A stretch of 64,000 bases of DNA from Fasciolopsis buskii (taxonomy: Eukaryota; Platyhelminthes; Trematoda; Plagiorchiida; Fasciolidae). The stretch lies in NCBI GenBank assembly GCA_008360955.1, contig LUCM01003421.1, forward strand, positions 74,782 through 138,781, in the 5' to 3' direction. The notes beneath the pieces were generated by a model. It was not told where the DNA came from, did not search any database, and saw only the letters and a program-made list of their open reading frames with translations. A program made the translations under genes and the position numbers. Below, one piece after another: positions 24,801 to 38,200 of the stretch (position 1 is the first letter of the stretch; each line of letters starts with the position of its first letter).

Positions 24801-26311
24801 CAGAGGCTAGACTACATTCCTGCTTCTAGTCTTGAAGACAACGGGAAACTTCGAGTTTAACTTTACAAAACCTTGTTGGCAAAACTCACGCCCGTCGATA
24901 GCTTTTGAACCGGTCCTGTGCCCTCACAAAGCGCAAGCTGAAGGATTACAAACCTGAAAATTCATCTTTTGACTGGATAAAACCAGCTTAGACAAACTAA
25001 ACAAACATGGTCGTAAAACGTGCTTCGTCTACCTCTCTCACAAATTCACTAGCATCGCCCTTATTTCACTTCTTATTTTAACATTTATTTAGTCGTAATA
25101 GCCCTCTTCCGATCCATAATATTAAACTCCAATCGCCCTGTTCCCTAGGCTATCAACCTTCAGCTGATGTTAGGCAACCAGAAATTCGCTGAAAACTTGT
25201 TGGCACAATGCAAACTGTAGCTAACTGTCTATCTTTTGTTACCCAGTTCCAAATGACTAATCAGTAAAAGTGCTAAATCTGCCAAGCTATTCCTTGAGGT
25301 TGAGGTAGTTACTGTGCTTTCATGGGCACACTCTAAGTCATGTATAATGCAAACTGGATTGAAGTAATTTTCAAATAGAAACAGAGGTAGCCGACATGTT
25401 TCCAGTCAAATACTTATAGTCAAAGTCGCTATGTCACCTCATAATTAGTCTTCGTCCGCTGTTGTATCCCCTTAACCAAGAACTCAAGACGGCAACTGCT
25501 GAGGACAACACAGCTTTCTTTTCAGTTTTCCTGTGGACCGCGACCGGAAAACATTGGGCTTTTGAACAAAAGATCTGTCAGTTGGGATTCATTAGTTGTA
25601 CGGACGCACTTCATCATAAGAGCATCAACCAGAATGAGGTCAAGATGAAACAGAATTGACCCTATCAAATGAAAGGAATCGTTTCCTATTTCAACATAAG
25701 ATCTACAGATTCCTGACCAGAAACTATTTTCGAAGCATGAATCAGTCATTTCGAATAAAAATAATTGCAAACTCAGTGTTTTCCACTTTACCCAATTGCC
25801 CTAAGTCATCGCAGAGAAGCCGAGTTGCCGTACAGGGGGAGGACTTTACCTACTCGCTTTTCAGCTAATTCCAATAAATTACCAGTGCGTGATTTCCGAG
25901 GTTACTGTACTGACGTTCGTACTTGACATCACACAAATTAAGTTGATCTGCTTGCGATTAAAAGTATTCAAGCATATTTGAAAACTAGTGTTAATTGTAT
26001 CAAGGACCACTCGGATTCAGAAAAAAACAGTACGAAAGAAATCAGCGTACACCGCTTGAGAATGGCCAACCTCTCGGGGATTCGAGATATCAAAACTTGA
26101 TCTTCCCCTTGTTCAAGCTTCCAGTGTCACGCTGAAGAGGTAATTTCACAGTAAGCTTTTGACATAAATACTTGATGAAAATTCGTTTGGGGTTATCATG
26201 ATAGGGACGTCGTGCTAGCCCACTGTTCTTAAGTATATCAATATATATAATATATTTCATTAAAACTGCATATGCGCGGAATGCTAACATAAACAGATTC
26301 GCCTTAGAATT

Positions 26312-26344
<33 letters not shown>

Positions 26345-28430
26345 GTCTGGGATCGATAATGGTCACGTCATGCATTATTTATTTCTTCCGGCTTAAATAT
26401 GATAAAATGATAGCCCATATACATTTCTTTTCTCCCTGATGTTACGCAAAAATGAACAACCGCGAGTTAGTGAAAACCTACTGCCGCGCATTGTTTCACT
26501 AACTTCATACTCCCCAGTCGGAGCAAAACAACCTTTGCTGAACTGATTTATGCATAATTGTGCAGTAAAGCACCCGATGGTAGCTAAGCTTAAAAAACTA
26601 TGAAATTCAAATCCAAACGAGTCGGAATTCAAGAGTGGGTGGCAATTAAGGGGTAATATCATTCGATTCCCTGATTAAAATCGACACTAAGAAATGTAAA
26701 TATTCACCATATTATTTCACCTAACTGCGTTAGGATTCACCGTATGCTTGAGAATGATTAAACGTGATGTTGCTACACACAGTTTTTCCTCAAAAAAGCG
26801 TTCTCAGTCGTGTTTCAGCTGCAAGATGTTTTCCAAGACAGGTAGAAGTTGGAAGATAGACCAGGATGATCGGTCGATAGCCTGACTAAAATGTGTAAAA
26901 TCTTAACCAGGGAACTGGTTTGTGTAGCATCGGTCAAACTACTGAATTAGAGATCATGAGACTTCCGAAATGATGTTCCAGACAATAGGTCATGTGGTTG
27001 AATGCGGCAACCGGTAGCGTCCGGTAAATCCAAAGCGCTGTTCTTCTGCCAAGTCCATTAAATTACTACTTTGCAGCCTACTATTTCATGCTTAATTCTG
27101 TTTTGAGTAGACGGTGTTTAAAGACGATAACCAAAACCAGAGCATGGAACTCCAAAGGTAAAGCTTGCAAAGTTGAATCTACAAAATGAAATTCACAGAT
27201 TTATAGGGTTTTAATTCGCTTTGATTCAACCGCAAACGTGCATCCAGAACCACTAGAATTATTTCGCAGCAGACAAAAATGGAACATGCCTGAAACCCAT
27301 TCATATACAAAACAATGGAAGCTAGGTCTTACTCATAAATTGGGCACATAAAAAGTTCCTCGTTTCCGCATCAAATCATGTGACCAGTGATTTAAACTCC
27401 ATATGAGTTGCGTTTGTTCGTGGAAGCATAGTTTGCATTCGTTATTGGGTAGTTCAATCGGTAATTGGCATTGAATCCAATGTTTTTTTGATGTTACTAG
27501 TACAGTTTTCCGCAGATCACAATCTGATCAGCACGCGGAGGGTTTACACACCATGCATGAAAACTCTTTTAGCTTCCTACACAATTTGCTTACAAGATTC
27601 AACTGCACGTGGACTAAAATTGCTTAGACAAACAACCTAGAAGTTCTGAAAAACTTAACTAATGTGATCTGACTAATCTCTGTCTTCATGAAAACAAACT
27701 TATCGCTTAGATGTTACTATTGCTCACTAGTATACACTTTTAGATTATCTTTATTCAAGGAATTTCTTCATTCGCACATGGTACAACATTAATGAACATA
27801 AGATAACAAAACAACCCCTCGATTATTTTAACATAAATTTTGCGTCGCCTAACCTGATTTCTCTTATTCGCAGAGAAAAATCACAAAGCAGTTGATGGCA
27901 GACTGCATTTCACTCGGCGAATGCTTTGATTTAGGAAGCACAAAGTGAACGGACGGCAATCACCAATTTCTGTTTTGGGTGTGTCACAATGAACGTTGTC
28001 CATTACGGTGTAGAGATTTGTTCACGCTTCCACAAATGCATATGTCATCAACTCAAATTTTTCCCAAGGGTGTTGGGCAAAGTGCCCTGGGCGGCAGCAG
28101 AAATTCTCCATAACTTTCCATTATCTAATAAGACAGACTATTATTAAGCATTCTTAATGCAGCTCGCCAAACTGACTGTCGCGTAACCACTTGTTTCTGG
28201 AAAGAGTAAATCCAATGGCATAATGCATCGATGTCATTGGTGTGATCTTGCCAAATAGATTAATTTGTATAACAAAATTATTTTCTTAAAAAGCACAGTA
28301 ATTTAAATGTGCTTACGAAGTTTGCTTCATTAGCAACCAGAAAATTTCTGTTTATTTTGCAGGTTGTCCGCGGGGGTAAGGGTAAGTAAAAAATAACCAT
28401 GAAGTCCAAAATGAATTTTAATACGTCGTT
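21831..28430. other. A+T-rich non-coding stretch, no gene recognised
   Basis: Open frames reach 94 codons (24018-24302), without recognisable domains. A TA microsatellite lies at 26314-26342. A strong splice-acceptor/donor pair enclosing fewer than 20 bases lies at 28350-28387 and is discussed under findings. I see no RNA gene or named transposon. Confidence 0.5.
26314..26342. repeat. (TA)n microsatellite
   Basis: A perfect run of alternating T and A, 29 bases long, seen directly. Confidence 0.95.
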
Positions 28431-28600
28431 GAGCGGCTGTGGTCAAGCGGATAAGGTCGTGGTGTTTGGACGAGAAAGTCCCAGGTTCGAGCCCTCCCAC
28501 CGCCGGTTAACTTCCCCAGCTTGCATTCCTCTGACATCACCGAAGACCTTTCTAAAGACGATGCACATTACGGTTTCGTTATCAAAGGAAGTGAGAAAGA
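28431..28600 (+). repeat. tRNA-derived SINE, same family as 21700-21830
   Basis: The head carries a pol III A box (TGGTCAAGCGG at 28440-28450) and a B box (GGTTCGAGCCC at 28484-28494), with spacing of a type II (serine/leucine-like) tRNA. The 5' GCGGCTGTGG and 3' CCACCGCCG strands are nearly complementary, as in an acceptor stem. The core GTGTTTGGACG and the exit sequence CACCGCCGG followed by AACTT match the minus-strand copy at 21.8 kb. The body beyond 28515 has no recognisable tail, so the 3' end given is approximate. A true tRNA gene is unlikely because the anticodon and T stems are mispaired. Confidence 0.7.
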
Positions 28601-31600
28601 AAGACTAATGTCCACTTGTTGAAATTGCTTCTTTCGCTTTGTTCTTGTATGCTGATTTTGTCAGTCAGTTTTTGTTTTGCAAAGTCATTACTAGAAGGAC
28701 TTCATCAGAACTGCTGATATCTTCATTACATTACCAAGCATGAGTAACATTCACTACTTTTTTTATTACAACTGCTTTCAAAATCAGCAGATCGCTTCAT
28801 TACTCTAACCAGGCATACTCTTTCCCTATGTGGCAAAATTAGGGGTCCATCAAGAATGAGATATTCGATCCAGTTACAAGTAGGTAAAATAAAATCGGAT
28901 GAACACGATACGTGGTGCTCTCACAAAGAAGCTACATAAACATCGATCTAATCTTAGAAAAGTCGGAGATAATCCGATAACAGTTTTGGTGTGCCAAGCA
29001 TGAAGTATTGTTCAAAACAGTCGGCAACGGTTTGAGTGAATGCCTTAGGCGCCCGTGAAAGCAGGCACAAATGTCTATAGCCTGACAGATAAAATTTACT
29101 TTGACATGTCCAATATAGAAACCAACTTTTGTCGCAGCTTTCTTTCCCGTCTATCAGTTCACGAGTCAGTTTTAGAGAAGTCAAAAATTTAGGTTTAGTT
29201 TGCCGTTATTTACCTACTTATTTTAGTCCTGGACTTAAGAAAGCCAAATCAGCAATGAGACATGGTTATGTTTTATCGTGCATTGTGTATATGAAGTTCG
29301 GTATAGGATCCGAGGGAAGGGAGTGAGACGAACCTCTGAAAATTCAAATATACTAGAATATATTTATCCAAGTGACCATTAGTACTTTTGTCCAACATCT
29401 CATCAGGTAGCGGCAATTTATGCCAAATGTACGTCGTGGCGAAGGAAATATAAACAACAGTAACATTTTCATGGCAATTCTAACTCGTCAAAAAGGTCAC
29501 TTTTTTAAGCCAAACTCCTAAAACAAATCATGTTCCAAAGTAGTTCGGATAAAACTGACCAGACTGATTCACGTTTGCTAAAGGTTCCATTCGGCACATT
29601 GGCCAACAATTCCGACTGTTCACAATCGAGAGTGCCCAGTTCGCCTGAGAAACATCAATGCAAAGTGGGTTTTGTGCATCGACACATTTCCCAATTGTGT
29701 GAAACCGCGCCTGTCAACCTCAGTCATTAGCGGCCATGTGGTTGGCAGTCATGTGGTCTGATTTAATTACCATGCACCCTTGAGTAACTTATATACCGAA
29801 ACGAATTTCCGATCATGTGAAAATAATTACTTGCGTGATGCACCTTTCCCCGTAATAAGTCCCATCTTTTGTGCGATTAGTCAAGGAAAATTTGACATGA
29901 AACAAAATAATGGACCGTTGAGGTAACCGTAGTCTATGGAGCCTTTTGAAAAGGCACCAGTGCGCCAAGTCTTATTTAAATGTGGACCGAACAGTATTTC
30001 TAATATCTGAGCTTCAAGGTCAATTCCAAAATGATCTTATATCAGCTGAAAAATGTAGATTCCAATGGATTAAGAAATAACGAAATCATGGTTTTATTTA
30101 AACACTTCATTCCTTTTACAACTTGAAGTGACAATTTCACGACTACAGATCAAATAGTTTTCAGCTCCACTATTAAAATTTGGGATTAAAAAATAGATTC
30201 CGGTTACAAAAGGTTTCAGGGTTTTTATATAATTAAGCTTGTGCTGGGAACCCCCAACTTACCGCTATACAGTTGCTTCGTCATTTTTAGGACAGATCAA
30301 CGATACCTATTTTTCAAGCCTATTACTGATGGTAGCACGGATCTGGAGAGTTTTTTCCTGATCCCTTGCTTCCTGCATGGAAATTACCCGCACTTAAATC
30401 TCATCCACTTAGTGTGTAAATATGTGCTACCTGAGAGTGGCAATTAATGGTACTGACACTATATCATGTACTGCTACTGTCTGAAAACCGAGGATAGTCA
30501 TCTAGGTTAGCACTGTATATCCACCACTCTTTCTTCTCCGGTTAGAATCTCGTATCTTTGGCGCTCTGCAGATGCGCCACACTGTGTTCCTAGAATTTGC
30601 AATGGCGAGCTTGATGCCGGCGGCATTGCATGATGAATGTTTTAAAAACAAAAATGGTTGAATCGATCGAATAACCATAAGTCATCGAGAAATCTAATTG
30701 AGACAATCGCCCGGAATTTGTGGCCAGGAGAGAGATAAATAATATCAAGTACACTAAAGATGCAGTTTTACGCGGATCTCAAAGGAGCAGGCAATGCTAC
30801 AAACCCATTGTTGCTGGAGAAGCTTTGTGAAATTCCTTAAACTCAAACACAGAACTATGGTATTTGATTATTTGTGAGGGACGGTTTATTGAACCCGTGA
30901 ACCGTTGTCACTACCGACGAAGAACAAGAGCAGCAGCAGCACCATTCCGCAAAACTCTAACGAATTTTTTCCTTTAATTTTTCTGCTGTAAAGTTTAGTC
31001 AAATCTTTTGAGTTCTGTTGGTGCGGTGGCTATTGGTCCATACCGGCCAAGAATTGAACATGTAAATGTCATAGCTTACTTTTTGTTCTGGCTACATAAA
31101 TTAGGCGAATCAGAGTAACGCTTTTGTGCATTGTGGCACCATCTTTGTAGCTTCTTTCTAACTTTGCAAACATCCAGATCAGAGCGTGAAATTGCTTCTT
31201 TTCATTCGTTTTGACAACCTCAGGCGAAATCAGGAAGAAATGAAGCGTGATTTGCGTAAGGTTATTAGAAGTAGCAGTAGCCATAGTTACACGAAAAGTT
31301 TGCGTTTTCTTTTGGCCCATGTAGGATTGTTTAGTGTCAATCAAGATACTCTTTGAGAACAACTTTGATGTCCTCTTCACGGCCCTTGTTTTTGACCTCA
31401 TCTAAACACCCGTTTTTATGGTATCTGTGAGTAAATGTTTAAGTCCAACTTTTCCAAAACATTTGTTGAATTTTCCCTTAGTCTGGCCCTACTCTGCATT
31501 GCAGATACGCAGTTGTGAACCTGCAGGGAACCTGCAGTTTACTACCGTATGTGCTGAATTGTGACCGAATATTGTTTTTGTCGGTTTTGGGTCGATTCAT

Positions 31601-31655
31601 TTTACTGAAGTATCAAAGTTACCCATTCCGTGAACGGTGTGCGATACGCTTGACT
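28601..31655. other. A+T-rich non-coding stretch, no gene recognised
   Basis: Frames reach 110 codons (31069-31401, minus strand) but none has a recognisable domain. A 21-base near-perfect palindrome at 30559-30579 is listed separately. Confidence 0.5.
30559..30579. repeat. Near-perfect 21-base palindrome (hairpin)
   Basis: The arms TGGCGC (30559-30564) and GCGCCA (30574-30579) enclose the self-complementary TCTGCAGA plus one extra T. The whole stretch could extrude as a stable hairpin or bind a dimeric protein. It lies in otherwise A+T-rich DNA with no gene recognised nearby. Confidence 0.55.
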
Positions 31656-31699
31656 AATATACATACATATGTAGATATATATATATATATGTATATATC
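31656..31699. repeat. A/T-rich dinucleotide microsatellite, interrupted
   Basis: A run of ATAT, ACATACATATGTA and (AT)n ending in GTATATATC, seen directly. It sits at the left edge of the composition-shifted block that follows. Confidence 0.85.
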
Positions 31700-32215
31700 G
31701 AGGGCAGCCATTGTGGGACGTTTATTTAATTCGAATTTTCTGTGCATCGCTGGTTGCTCAGGCAGGAGCATTCCTGTATAGTCGTAGGTTAAACTGGTGA
31801 CAGGAAGGATGGTGAAGAGAAGTTAGCGGATGCGGCCATAGCTCCCGAGGGACTGGACTTACAGATGGAATTCTGTGTTGGGGTTGCTTCCCCTTCCTCC
31901 CTCTGTGATCTAGGTTTTTACGCTTGTGTCGCGACAATATGCAGTCTTCTCCTGGTCTTCCAGTCTTAGTCCTACTACCGAACTTACTATGTCCTAGAGG
32001 AGTCCTGGTCTGCTGAATGTCTTTGTGTTTTAGGTCGATCGCGTGTAAGGCATATGCAACCGTATTTAGACATGCGAACTCTGAGCCTATTGGATTGTAC
32101 AGTCGTGCGCATCGGTTTACTAGTTTATGAACTCCAGTTTAGATCAAGTGGCAGAAACGCAGTCATCCAAACCTCGAGCAGCTTATGAAGCGCTCATCGT
32201 CAGTTGAACATTGTT
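31700..32215. other. Less A+T-rich block, possible transposon fragment (unidentified)
   Basis: The composition becomes balanced between about 31730 and 32210. On the plus strand, stop-free runs in two frames read like coding sequence: GEEKLADAAIAPEGLDLQ near 31815-31870, MQSSPGLPVLVLLPN near 31940-31985, and YLDMRTLSLLDCTVVRIG near 32065-32120. The frame changes between them and I recognise no domain. A decayed retroelement or its untranslated region is the likeliest reading. Confidence 0.35.
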
Positions 32216-35200
32216 TTGTCGAAAAAAATTGGTAAGTAAATTATTCTCACGAAAAACGTAAAGTTTCTGTCGAATAAACGGATGTCAGCTTCATAAAAAA
32301 AGTTTGTCGCAAGGAAATAATTTGTCCCTTTTCACTACTCTGATGACATTTACAAGACTGTTAAACTGCCCTGATTTACGATTCTGATCTCACTACAATC
32401 GCTTTTAATACATGAGTCTCCGTCAACTGAGTTGCTGAAGCCTAGCTGTTACACCGATTCTCGAGAAACTGCATTTCATTGAAATTCAGTACAAATATGT
32501 TTTCCCACCGGAATGTCATATGATGCGTTGAGAACAGGCATGGACTAGGGATTCATGTCAGAAGCATGCGGCGTTTATTCCCAAGATTTTCATCTGTTAA
32601 ACGAAATCAGTCTTCAGAAAAGGCAAGTTTCGAAACTGTTTTTGTATCGCTTACGAATGGAAACAGTGTTCGGGGGAATGTTGCTATCCATCGGTATGCG
32701 AAACAAACTACTGATAACTATATATTTTTTTCCTCTGAAATGTGTTCAATCTGGCTGACGTACGCATATGACAAAATATATAAAACTGAATCTACTAGTA
32801 TTCTTCGTTTATTTTTATTTTGCATGAGCCTAATTCGGAGAGGTTCAATACACGTGACCATATTTACATAAATTTAGTCAGCCGATCAACATCAACTCAG
32901 TTTCGTCTTTCGAACCGCCATTAAGCAATTTCAATTCAAAACAACTAGCAATCAAATGGGCTTTATTCAACAGGGCATGCAATCTCACAGTATGAGCGCA
33001 AAGGACACTAACTCAGTCAGCTCATCTGTCTTTGAAGGTGAACCCATTTTCCAGATTGGAATTTACCAAACTTTTATCCGTTCATCAGATTGTCTTTTAG
33101 TACTAATGCCATTTTTACGTATACGATTGACAAAATTAATACGGAACGCTGACGTCTAGTGGTGTCTGTCTTTTCCCTGTCGTGATGAGCCTGGGAACAC
33201 TAAATTGAAGAATTAGCCTAGTTTGCACTCGTAAAAGCCGACTTGGCTACTTGATTAATGCAAGTCACTTTTCCGTAGCAACTAGTGCAGTGAAAATTAA
33301 TCCCACTTGAATGGGGTTAAAAGTACCGTCTGAGAAACTGAGGAATCGCACTTTCAGCGCGGTTTTATGTGAAATACGATAAGTGGAAAGCAAACTGTTC
33401 ACTAAAGGAAAGTTCCGATCTGAATCACTGAACTCTGAATTCAAGATTTTTCGGTCCCTTCCGGTAATCTGTTACGTGGCTTCCGAGACACTGGAGGAAG
33501 AATCTAGAAAAACGTACTATTCTGTTGTTGACCTTGGGTAGAGTTTGAGATTGAGTTAACTCATTCTTATATTACCGCTGAAACAACTAGAAAAGTTGCT
33601 CTTTGGGGGTGCCACATTTACTTAAACTGAAACATGAACACAATATTGTTTCAGTTAGCAATAGAAAATCTCTACAAAACCCCTGCTATCAACTTTTCTG
33701 GGAGACTAACTAAATCGGAGTTGGTGTCATACCATGCTAATCGCAGGATTTGCTAAATTTTCTTACTGATGATAAGAAGTTTCCCATTAGAGACCTAATG
33801 CTGCAGCTATGAAAACAACATGAAAATTGAACTGAAATTGATAACGACCACTCCTGCTTGATTTCCTATCAGCAGGGCTGGAATTTTATTCGCCATTCAT
33901 AGTACTGTGCCGGATATTCTTGTATTCACTAAACATTGTGACATCAGAATTCAGGTGTGATAAGAAATTCATGAAGTCTAAGCCCGAGTTCTACTCTGTC
34001 TTGTTTAGCACATCTTCACCAGTCAAGTCCGTGCTTCAACCCATTTTTTCCACCATTCTTTCACTACTTGATACTGTTTATTCGAGATGGTTTGTTTTGT
34101 ATTTCCCATAAAGTAATCAACACAACAGCTTTTTCCCTGAAAAGCATATATTTTTGCTGGTAAAAGTCTGCACCATCCGTTGCGCTGCGACCTAAAGGAG
34201 CTTTCCCAGATCATATTATAAGTACGGGAGTTACAAGCAGAACGAGTGAGCTACTGATCTATGTGTTGCTTCTGCCATTTAAAAAGCACTAATTTAATTT
34301 TGGTCGACAAGACCCATTTGCTTCTAGCTCCGAAAACAATATCTGATTATCTCATGTTTGGTTTCACTAGCTCCAAAGGGTTGATTTTTCGAAATATAAA
34401 GTGCGTTGTTGGCTGTTGACGTAAATGTTCCGTCTGTAAATAACCCAAGGGGGGCATAATCATAAAAACAACCAAATATTTCCATTCCTGTGTATTTAAA
34501 ACCATGTGGTATGAGATCTTCCATTCGCGATGCATTGAAAATTAGGTATCCAGTGGATTTGTTTAATCTGTTTCGTAAATATCGACCAATTTTGTATTCT
34601 CTCACTTCCATTTTAATGGTTACATTTCTCCTAAATTACGCAGGGACTATTTCTGGGATATATATATATATATACGTTACCTGTGGTAGGCAAGTGCGAA
34701 ACAGCAAAGCTTATATAACTCCTATTTCACTCAAAAATCCAGTGTACCTTATTCCCCTACACTGAACAAAAGTATCCTGCTCGGCCTACTGGCTGACACC
34801 TAGATCCGAAGAAGACTTGTTTTCCTCAAAGCCGCTTGCGTACCTTTGCTGCATTTTCTTTTGTTTCTTAAGAAGAATTCTACATGTAGTAGTTTGTACA
34901 ACGCGAGCTATCTTGATCGATATCTCCGACAAAACAACGTCGGTTTCGTCGGGCGTTTTTCTTCACATTAATTCTATTTCTTTTTACCCGGGCAACAGTT
35001 ACATGTTGCGAAGTTTGGTTAAATGACCGATGGCGTTAACTACAATGGAGGAGACATTTTTGCAAGCACAACAAGGGCAGAAAAGGGCAAATGTTTTATG
35101 CGTTCCCCTTTCCCTAGCCTCCCGTTTGTGATGCGACTATCGTTCTCTATTGTTTTATGCTGGGGTTAAATAAATTTCACGTTGACAAAAGAAAACTCAG

Positions 35201-38200
35201 AAGTAGCTGAAATTAACGGCTTGTCTGATTTTAGAAAATATCACTTAGAGTAATGCTTCAGTCTTTCCGAGAAAAAACCATCGGTTATCGGTTTCCGACT
35301 GTAATGTTTTTTTTCATTCAAACGAACTAGCCTGAGTCCGTGATGTAATGACATTAGGGTATCAAAGTTTTAAGATCGGAACCTATTTCATTGAGTAGAT
35401 TTTGTTTACAAGGCCTGCTTATTTCCAATTTCACGTCAAAAGCGACTTGAAAAACAATCATATTTTTATGCTATGATCACACATCAAGTAACCGTTTATA
35501 GTTGGCTGGCATTTACTCACCTTTCGAAAAACTCCACATTGAAGTTTTTCACTCGGATGTTCCCAGTGATTAGCGTCATTTTTTCCCACCAGCAACCAGC
35601 CAGGTGGCCGCTAATCATCTGTTCATAGACTGACTGGAATTTAAGCTGAGCAGTTACAGTTACCGCAAAATTGTTAACGATAAAACCTGACTAGTTGCAT
35701 TAATCTGGTATTTACTTCATTTTTGTCCGAATACTAAAACTCAACATAACGCTAGTTATCGGCTGCTGCCTACAGCGTCAGTAGATTTCCGGAATCCCGA
35801 GTTTTGCTTGCAAAAGCTCTCACCACGAGCTCCTGCATATTTTCGTCCTCAGAAGTCTTTACTGTAGTTCGTTTTATCTCCTCTCACCTTTCATCGCGAA
35901 CGCTGGTTGTACACATATCGAACCGACAAGGGTATTTAGTTAGGTACCTCTACTGCTAACCTCATGCCATCAACTGATTGGCTTTCGAATTGATGGGAAA
36001 AGAAAAACTGTTTTTTAAATTGTTTGCGCCGATCTAGAAACAAGCTAGAAGAAATTAGAAATATTTGATATTATTCATATATATAATTATATATTTGGCG
36101 TGTTTGTTGGAACTCCGGGTTCAAGGAAATGTTCGCTAGTTCTTCCACCTACCTACGGATACAACGATCAGCAACATTTTCAAAAAGCGGTTGCATTTAG
36201 TAAAGTTTGTCAGAATTTAACGTAGGTGCAAATGATCACAGCAAATAAATGTATGTTGAATTATCACAGTGAGTACCATGTGAACAAGGATTGGAAACTA
36301 ACGTTCAATGAATCGACTTGTGAGCCAAATAGCCTTTGGTCAAATCAAAAAATAGTAGAAAATTTTGCAACACAGGTACAGACGGTTGGTTTAGCCTTCA
36401 GATATTTATTTGATAGATTTATTTGATGGAATATTTCCGTTTGCATCGATTAACGTTTAAACCATCAAGTTATTCTCGGCTGCATCATATTAGTCCTGGA
36501 TGTAACTGATTCCATTGAGTAGTGTCCACCGATAATATTTTCAGCTTGAACAGTCTGTTGGTAAACTTGTTTGGCTTTTTTTAAGAAACGGCAAATCGCC
36601 CGTCCTCAACCTCTAAAACACTGCATTTGCTTACACTCGAAACCCGGAAAGTCTCTGGTTTAGCCTAAAGTAGGTCTCTTATATCCCCCCATCAGGGAGT
36701 ATTTTTTCTAGAATTACAAAACTATTTTTTTAAACTCAAGCTAGTAGCCGATAGTATATTACCAATTTAAACTTATACGGGGAAGCTATCGTGCATTTCC
36801 AGTGCGCTGGAATGTCCGGGGAATGAATCTCTTTGTATCATGCTAGTTTACGTAATGATAATCTGTGATAGTTCCATCGGCTTGGGAATTCTGTGGGCAT
36901 TTCAAATGCTTACGTTTAGGCTTGGAAAGGTAATTTGAAAAATACTACAAAAGAAGATTATCGATCTTTCGCAGATTTTTCTATCAACAATTTTATTTGA
37001 CCTCTAGATATTCACGATTTGATGCGACAAGCCCGACGTTTTATAACATGGCCGAGGCTTGGAAGTTGTGCGTTTCCATGCATACTTATACGCCCGTTCT
37101 CATGTGTGGTCTAACAAAGTATGCGTGGTTTTTATTGTACTGTTTTGTAAAACCCATCAAAGTTTGAAGCACACATGGAAAAATCCGTATTTAACTACTC
37201 GTCAGTCTTTACCGCTTCCATATTGGAAGTAGCCGGAACACCATTTATTCAATTGTGACTTTCATTATTTTAGATATACAGGAATCAGCATATCACTCAC
37301 CACCAGTTTAATTCTCTGATTATAAATGTTGTTAACATTTCGTTAGTTGGTGCATTGGTTTTCACAAAGAATTTTTGTTCTGCACGTTCAGTAGGTACGA
37401 TTACTTGTCATGTACATTCGTAACAAGCTCGATTTCTGTATTGTGAATAACAATGCATGTGAAACGCTGCATGTTTTCCCCTAATTACGAGTGTTGATAA
37501 CACGCAAAGACATGACCGCTCTAATCCCCTATACAATGATAACAAAATATCACTAGTCTATCTAAATGTGTGCTGGACCACGCGAATCCCAAATGCCTGA
37601 ATCAGATCCTTATTGTGGTCACCGCGACATCAGAACATTCTCGAAACACGTTTTTTTCATTTGGAATATGCAATGCATGAGTGCAAACAGCGGAACTTCA
37701 AAGCACAATCTCCGATGAAGGCGGTTTGTTGTACCTTATTTATGAGCTTTCTTTGGTTAGTTGTGGATCTTCCTTAGCTCATATACGTGATTCAGATAAG
37801 TGTTCCGTGGTCAGGTCGTGAAAACCCCTGTCCTCAGATAAACGACCTAATCTTTTCCTTGATATTTCCACAATGCTTGCGCATGGTATAGGGCAAAATA
37901 CTGCATAACAAGGAACATTCTAGAGTAGTTTGATTCTATTTGACTCAAGCTAATATGTACCTAAAAATATCACAAATGCACAGATAAAAGGTTCCAAGAG
38001 AATTGAGTTCCGTCAGAGCTTGGCTAAAAATCGACAAAAATGCGTGCTGAATTCCACCAGTCACCGTAGTCACTTTTTAACGCGATTTTCTTCTGCTAAA
38101 GCTTTCCCACAGCCGGTCACTTAATCAGTTTGCCAACCTCTGATTTGCTGTGGTTCAGTTTCCCAAAACTGCCCGAAATTGAAAGAATAAATTCGATAAC

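Noticed and set aside
28431..28515. Functional tRNA-Ser or tRNA-Leu gene
   Set aside because: A and B boxes are good but the anticodon and T stems do not pair, and a related copy exists at 21.8 kb, so SINE is the better reading.
31517..31537. Direct repeat GAACCTGCAG twice
   Set aside because: Only 10 bases with one base between, most likely a chance local duplication without further structure.
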